Origin: Costertonia aggregata
GTDB taxonomy: Bacteria > Bacteroidota > Bacteroidia > Flavobacteriales > Flavobacteriaceae
Direction: 5' to 3'
DNA: 64,000 nucleotides
NCBI RefSeq assembly: GCF_013402795.1
Contig: NZ_CP058595.1
Location: 221,501-285,500 of the forward strand
Made by a program: the position numbers and the translations under genes. The notes under the pieces were generated by a model. That model worked only from the letters and a program-made list of their open reading frames with translations. It was not told the DNA's origin and searched no databases. Shown piece after piece: positions 60,726 to 64,000 of the stretch (position 1 is its first letter; every line of letters begins with the position of its first letter).

Positions 60726-61838
60726 ATGCTTTTATTTATAGTACCACTACTTCAACAAAACAAAGAAATATTGACCTTTTATGGCTGGTGGCAGTTTGCG
60801 GTATGCCTTTTCGCTTTTGTGTCTCTTTTATCCATTTGGTGGCATATTGGTCAAAAACAAAACGATTTTGGACAGGTTTGGTTAGCCCTTTCTGTTTTGT
60901 GTTGGAGCTTTTCCGGACTTGCAGAGGTTTACTTTGCCAAAATACAACCGGCCCGGCCGTTTTTGTTGGAAGGATGGCGCAGTCTTTTATCTCTCTTCAA
61001 TAGCTTGTTCATCCTTTTGGCATTGCCGTGGTTCCGGTTTTTACCTAAAACCATTGAGCCTATCATTAAATCAAAACACTGGAAAATTATTGTAGGGTTA
61101 CCGTTTTTGTTTTCGTTCCTGCCCACCGTAAATAAAATGATATCGGGTAGGACAATAACCATAATAAGTGAGCTGGATGTATATTATGCCTTTCTTACCT
61201 TGATATTTTTAGGCATAGTACTTTGGGAATCCTTTGCGAAAAGAAGGTTGAAATTACTGGCATGGCTTTCCATGGCCTGCATAACCATAACCTTGATAGC
61301 ACAATGCTACAAATTGATGGAGGCTCCCGTAAACCAAAACCTTTTTTCCGCAATTTTCAAAACATGTCTAATTATGATATTTTTTGCTTTGGCACTAAGC
61401 TGGGTAAAAGAATTATCGGAAAATATATTACCGCCTGTCCAGTATTTTAAATTGAATTTGAAACGACAAAAAAACAAGGGGAAACAGCATTTTTTCGTTG
61501 TTATCAAAGGAATATCCGGAAAAGAAGAGCAAAAAATCAAACTCACGCCCAACGCCTATAAGTTATTGTACAAGTTTGCCGAAAACAAAAAATTGTCCGA
61601 AGACAGTTGGTTGGAAATTAAGCCAAAAAACTTTTCCAAATCACAAAGGGTATATGATATTCAAGATTATAATGAGGTAAAACGTTTATTATTGGCTCTA
61701 TTGGACGGGATTTTTGGAAAAGGCAATTGGACTAAAGAGCATCACATGCTACCACTTAAAAACCTACTTTTTGAAATGTCGGAAAAACGTGAACGAAAAA
61801 TTCGTTTGGCCGTGCCGGCAGATAATATTTCACTGTAA
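60726..61838 (+). CDS. Multi-spanning membrane protein with a cytoplasmic C-terminal domain, unknown
   Basis: 370 residues from the ATG at 60726. An upstream TTG (60702) adds eight residues. About seven membrane helices occupy residues 10-235 (for example WQFAVCLFAFVSLLSIWW, IIVGLPFLFSFLPTV, YAFLTLIFLGIVLWES). The rest is a basic cytoplasmic domain of about 130 residues (HFFVVIKGISGKEEQKIKLTPNAYKLLYKFAENKKLSEDSWLEI, then DYNEVKRLLLALLDGIFGKGNWTKEHHMLPLKNLL). This part has a winged-helix look but no family was recognised. It could be a membrane-bound regulator. Confidence 0.82.
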   Translation: MLLFIVPLLQQNKEILTFYGWWQFAVCLFAFVSLLSIWWHIGQKQNDFGQVWLALSVLCWSFSGLAEVYFAKIQPARPFLLEGWRSLLSLFNSLFILLALPWFRFLPKTIEPIIKSKHWKIIVGLPFLFSFLPTVNKMISGRTITIISELDVYYAFLTLIFLGIVLWESFAKRRLKLLAWLSMACITITLIAQCYKLMEAPVNQNLFSAIFKTCLIMIFFALALSWVKELSENILPPVQYFKLNLKRQKNKGKQHFFVVIKGISGKEEQKIKLTPNAYKLLYKFAENKKLSEDSWLEIKPKNFSKSQRVYDIQDYNEVKRLLLALLDGIFGKGNWTKEHHMLPLKNLLFEMSEKRERKIRLAVPADNISL

Positions 61839-61860
61839 ACACTTATCCTAATACAATTTT

Positions 61861-61881
61861 GTCAGTAATACTTTTACTGAC
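61861..61881. repeat. Short inverted repeat ahead of the AgcS gene
   Basis: GTCAGTAA, five bases (TACTT), TTACTGAC: perfect 8-bp arms, followed by GTTTTCATATTTTTT. It could be a weak terminator of the preceding gene or an operator for the symporter gene 75 bases on. Confidence 0.4.
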
Positions 61882-61955
61882 GTTTTCATATTTTTTCCGA
61901 CTTTGTTGATTAAAAGTTGATTCTTCCTGCATTTTGGGGTCTAAACCATTCTACC

Positions 61956-63596
61956 ATGACAGCAAAATTGAGAGTATTCACATTTTCTACCTTATTCATA
62001 ACCCTACCAACAAATGCCCAAACAAAAGGCTTGGACGAACAAATAAACGATGCGTTTATGCCCATAGCCATTTGGTGGGAAAACCTGATTTTTACCGAAA
62101 TAAACATTTTAGGTTTTGGCATACCCATTGTGCTGATTCTTTTATTGGCGGGAGCAATATTTTTTACCGTTCACTTTCGTTTTTTGAATATCAGACACTT
62201 TATCACCGCCATACAAGTGGTTCGCGGCAAATATGATGAATTGGAAAAACCACATATAGCCACAAATAAAAATCTCTCAAAAATTAATGGCGTAATAGTT
62301 GACAATGTCAATGATGAGAGTCATCATGGAGAAGTGAACCATTTTCAGGCATTGGCGACCGCAGTTTCCGGAACTGTAGGATTGGGAAATATCGCCATGG
62401 TGGCGGTAGCGATATCCATCGGTGGCCCTGGAGCCACATTTTGGATGATTATTGCCGGGCTGTTGGGAATGTCCTCGAAATTCGTAGAATGTACGCTTGG
62501 GGTAAAGTATAGGGATATTGATACTCAGGGAAACGTATTTGGCGGTCCCATGTACTATTTGTCCCGAGGATTAATGGAGTTAGGGTTTCAAAAAACGGGA
62601 AAAGTATTGGCAATTGTCTTTGCAGTGTTGTGTGTTGGCGCATCCTTTGGTGGTGGAAACGCATTCCAGACCAATCAAGCGGCGTCTCAGATAATTGAAC
62701 GTTTTGGATTGGATGGCCCGGCCTCGGGAAGCCTAGTAGGCCTGATATTTGCCGTTTTTGTTGGAATAGTGATCATAGGTGGCATAAAGCGTATTGCAAA
62801 GGTTACGGAAAAGATAGTGCCCTGTATGGCCGTACTTTACGTAGGTACGGCATTGTTCATCATATGCTCCAATTACCAATATATTGATGATGCATTTTCA
62901 TTGATATGTACAGAAGCATTTACACCTAGAGCTACCATTACAGGTGGTTTTATCGGTGTTATGGTACAAGGCTTTAGAAGGGCAGCGTTTTCCAATGAAG
63001 CTGGTGCAGGCTCTGCTGCGATAGCACATTCCGCAGTCAATACCAAGTATGCGGCATCCGAGGGTTTAGTGGGGTTATTGGAACCCTTTATCGATACCGT
63101 GGTCATTTGCACCATGACCGCCATAGTCATCATTATGTTCAATATGGATGGTGTTTTTGTTTATGGAGACGTTGTTAACGGTCAGGCCCTAATGCCAGAC
63201 GGAAGCAGAATCGGTGGGGTAAACATTACATCTATGGCCTTTGATACCGCTATTCCAGGTTCTTCGTATGTGTTAGCTATCGCAGTAATACTCTTTGCGT
63301 TTTCCACCATCCTGTCATGGTCTTATTATGGCCTTCAAGCATGGAAATTTCTATTTGGCCGAAGCAAGCAAAGTGATTTAACCTATAAAATCATTTTTTT
63401 GATGTTTACTATTTTGGGAGCTGCAGTCACTTTGGATGCCGTGATAAAATTTTCCGATGCAATGATATTGGCATTGGTTTTTCCGAATATGATAGGTTTA
63501 TTCTTTTTATTTCCTATAGCTAAAAAAGAAATCAAGCACTATTTAGAATCCATTAAAGGTTTAAAATCCCGAAGGCTATTGAATAAAGCGTCTTAA
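61956..63596 (+). CDS. Alanine/glycine:cation symporter (AgcS family)
   Basis: 546 residues from the ATG at 61956. The open frame from a TTG at 61917 is unlikely. About ten membrane helices are visible. Family signatures include HFQALATAVSGTVGLGNIAMVAVAISIGGPGATFWMI, GGPMYYLSRGL, FGGGNAFQTNQAA, and GFRRAAFSNEAGAGSAAIAHSA with the Na+/substrate residues. The N-terminal extension (about 45 residues) looks like a cleavable signal peptide (FTFSTLFITLPTNAQ), which is common in Bacteroidota members. It imports alanine or glycine with sodium. Confidence 0.93.
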   Translation: MTAKLRVFTFSTLFITLPTNAQTKGLDEQINDAFMPIAIWWENLIFTEINILGFGIPIVLILLLAGAIFFTVHFRFLNIRHFITAIQVVRGKYDELEKPHIATNKNLSKINGVIVDNVNDESHHGEVNHFQALATAVSGTVGLGNIAMVAVAISIGGPGATFWMIIAGLLGMSSKFVECTLGVKYRDIDTQGNVFGGPMYYLSRGLMELGFQKTGKVLAIVFAVLCVGASFGGGNAFQTNQAASQIIERFGLDGPASGSLVGLIFAVFVGIVIIGGIKRIAKVTEKIVPCMAVLYVGTALFIICSNYQYIDDAFSLICTEAFTPRATITGGFIGVMVQGFRRAAFSNEAGAGSAAIAHSAVNTKYAASEGLVGLLEPFIDTVVICTMTAIVIIMFNMDGVFVYGDVVNGQALMPDGSRIGGVNITSMAFDTAIPGSSYVLAIAVILFAFSTILSWSYYGLQAWKFLFGRSKQSDLTYKIIFLMFTILGAAVTLDAVIKFSDAMILALVFPNMIGLFFLFPIAKKEIKHYLESIKGLKSRRLLNKAS

Positions 63597-63771
63597 TATC
63601 CAATCGAAAACCGATGTTATTTTGAAATTGAACTACTAAAAAATACCCTTTTAAAATACTTTTTTATACAACCATGAATATTCTTGGCCACATAATATAA
63701 AATCGATTTTATTTGAAATTATCTAAACCAAATCTACAAGAATTCACTAAATTGTTCTCATGTAAAAATAA

Positions 63772-64000
63772 ATGATAAACTTTCCTTTATTTGCCGGAAT
63801 AGCGGCTTCTATCATACATGTGGTTTCTGGCCCGGATCATTTGGCCGCAGTTACTCCCTTGGCGATTGAGACTAGGCGTAAAGTTTGGAAAATTGGCCTA
63901 TTATGGGGTTTTGGTCATTTGACGGGAATGCTTCTTATCGGGCTGCTTTTTCTTTTATTCAGGGAATATATTCCATTAGAAAAAATTTCGGAACATAGTG
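63772..64000 (+). CDS. UreH/NicO-like membrane transporter, 3' truncated by window edge
   Basis: The ATG at 63772 opens a frame running to the window end (76 residues). The start MINFPLFAGIAASIIHVVSGPDHLAAVTPLAIE carries the H-x5-DHLAA motif of nickel/cobalt transporters and UreH/HupE-like proteins, and further helices follow (KIGLLWGFGHLTGMLLIGLLFLLF with a second His). It probably moves a transition metal. Only the first two membrane helices are visible. Confidence 0.75.
   Translation, partial: MINFPLFAGIAASIIHVVSGPDHLAAVTPLAIETRRKVWKIGLLWGFGHLTGMLLIGLLFLLFREYIPLEKISEHS

Noticed and set aside
1-64000. tRNA, rRNA, CRISPR arrays, insertion sequences or prophage
   Set aside because: I looked through all gaps for cloverleaf-like sequence, repeated spacers, terminal inverted repeats and transposase or phage motifs, and saw none.

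Overview
The window is a contiguous stretch of a Flavobacteriaceae (Bacteroidota) chromosome, probably a marine, Maribacter/Zobellia-like organism. This is inferred from AT-rich composition with A/T-rich gaps, weak ribosome binding sites, a SusC/SusD pair and TonB-dependent receptors, 2TM/LytTR, head-GIN, PspC and LETM1-related families, and promoters of the Bacteroidota TTG...TAnnTTTG type. I found no rRNA, tRNA, CRISPR array, prophage or insertion sequence. About 60 genes are called. The genes at both ends are cut by the window edge.

Layout. 0-6.3 kb: an S9 peptidase (5' truncated), a DUF2490 outer-membrane protein, a hydrolase-OsmC fusion, a YdeI-like protein, a lipoprotein Cu/Zn superoxide dismutase, and an ECF sigma/anti-sigma pair. 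6.7-13 kb: VOC protein, family 2 glycosyltransferase, DUF547, BamA-like barrel, an MMPL/RND transporter and a 43-residue membrane protein. 13.2-17.4 kb: a TPR lipoprotein with two DUF4331 proteins that look like two halves of one family, facing a LETM1-related gene. 17.4-21.7 kb: a seven-gene operon of TPR protein, LytS-type kinase fused to a 2TM domain, four free 2TM proteins and a LytTR regulator. 21.8-31.7 kb: FAD oxidoreductase, a large lectin-like secreted protein, DEAD helicase, peptidase E, EEP hydrolase, PaiB-like protein, GH26 mannanase and a CIA30 protein. 31.7-37.4 kb: TonB receptor, an unknown 402-residue protein, DUF2141, OxyR. 37.5-46 kb: PBP4-type peptidase, NudK, DUF2461, AIM24-like, DUF4442, then a PadR/PspC/head-GIN cluster. 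46-48 kb: dipeptide epimerase and an oxoamine-synthase-like enzyme. 48-53 kb: an orphan SusD/SusC pair. 53-64 kb: thioredoxin reductase, a sulfite dehydrogenase/cytochrome c/sterol desaturase operon, an exported formylglycine-generating enzyme homologue, a DUF255 protein, an unknown membrane protein, an AgcS symporter and the start of a UreH/NicO-like transporter.

The main discovery is a putative LytTR regulon. Five intergenic regions carry a pair of 9-bp direct repeats close to ACAATTCGG / ACAGTTCGG, always 12 bp apart (21 bp start to start, the AgrA/LytTR geometry). In all five a -7-like element of the form (C/G)AnnTTT(A/G) begins exactly 34 bases after the last base of the second repeat. 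They lie in front of (1) the TPR-kinase-2TM-LytTR operon itself, (2) the free 2TM genes inside that operon, (3) the TonB receptor at 31738..33900, (4) the DUF2141 gene at 35376 and (5) the head-GIN gene at 45188. The regulator at 17468..18232 is therefore proposed to control its own operon and a set of envelope proteins. A separate perfect inverted repeat (GTACTATG-N5-CATAGTAC) covers the -33 element of the PadR/PspC operon and is a likely PadR operator. All functional statements come from reading translated sequence and remembered family features. No database search was run.
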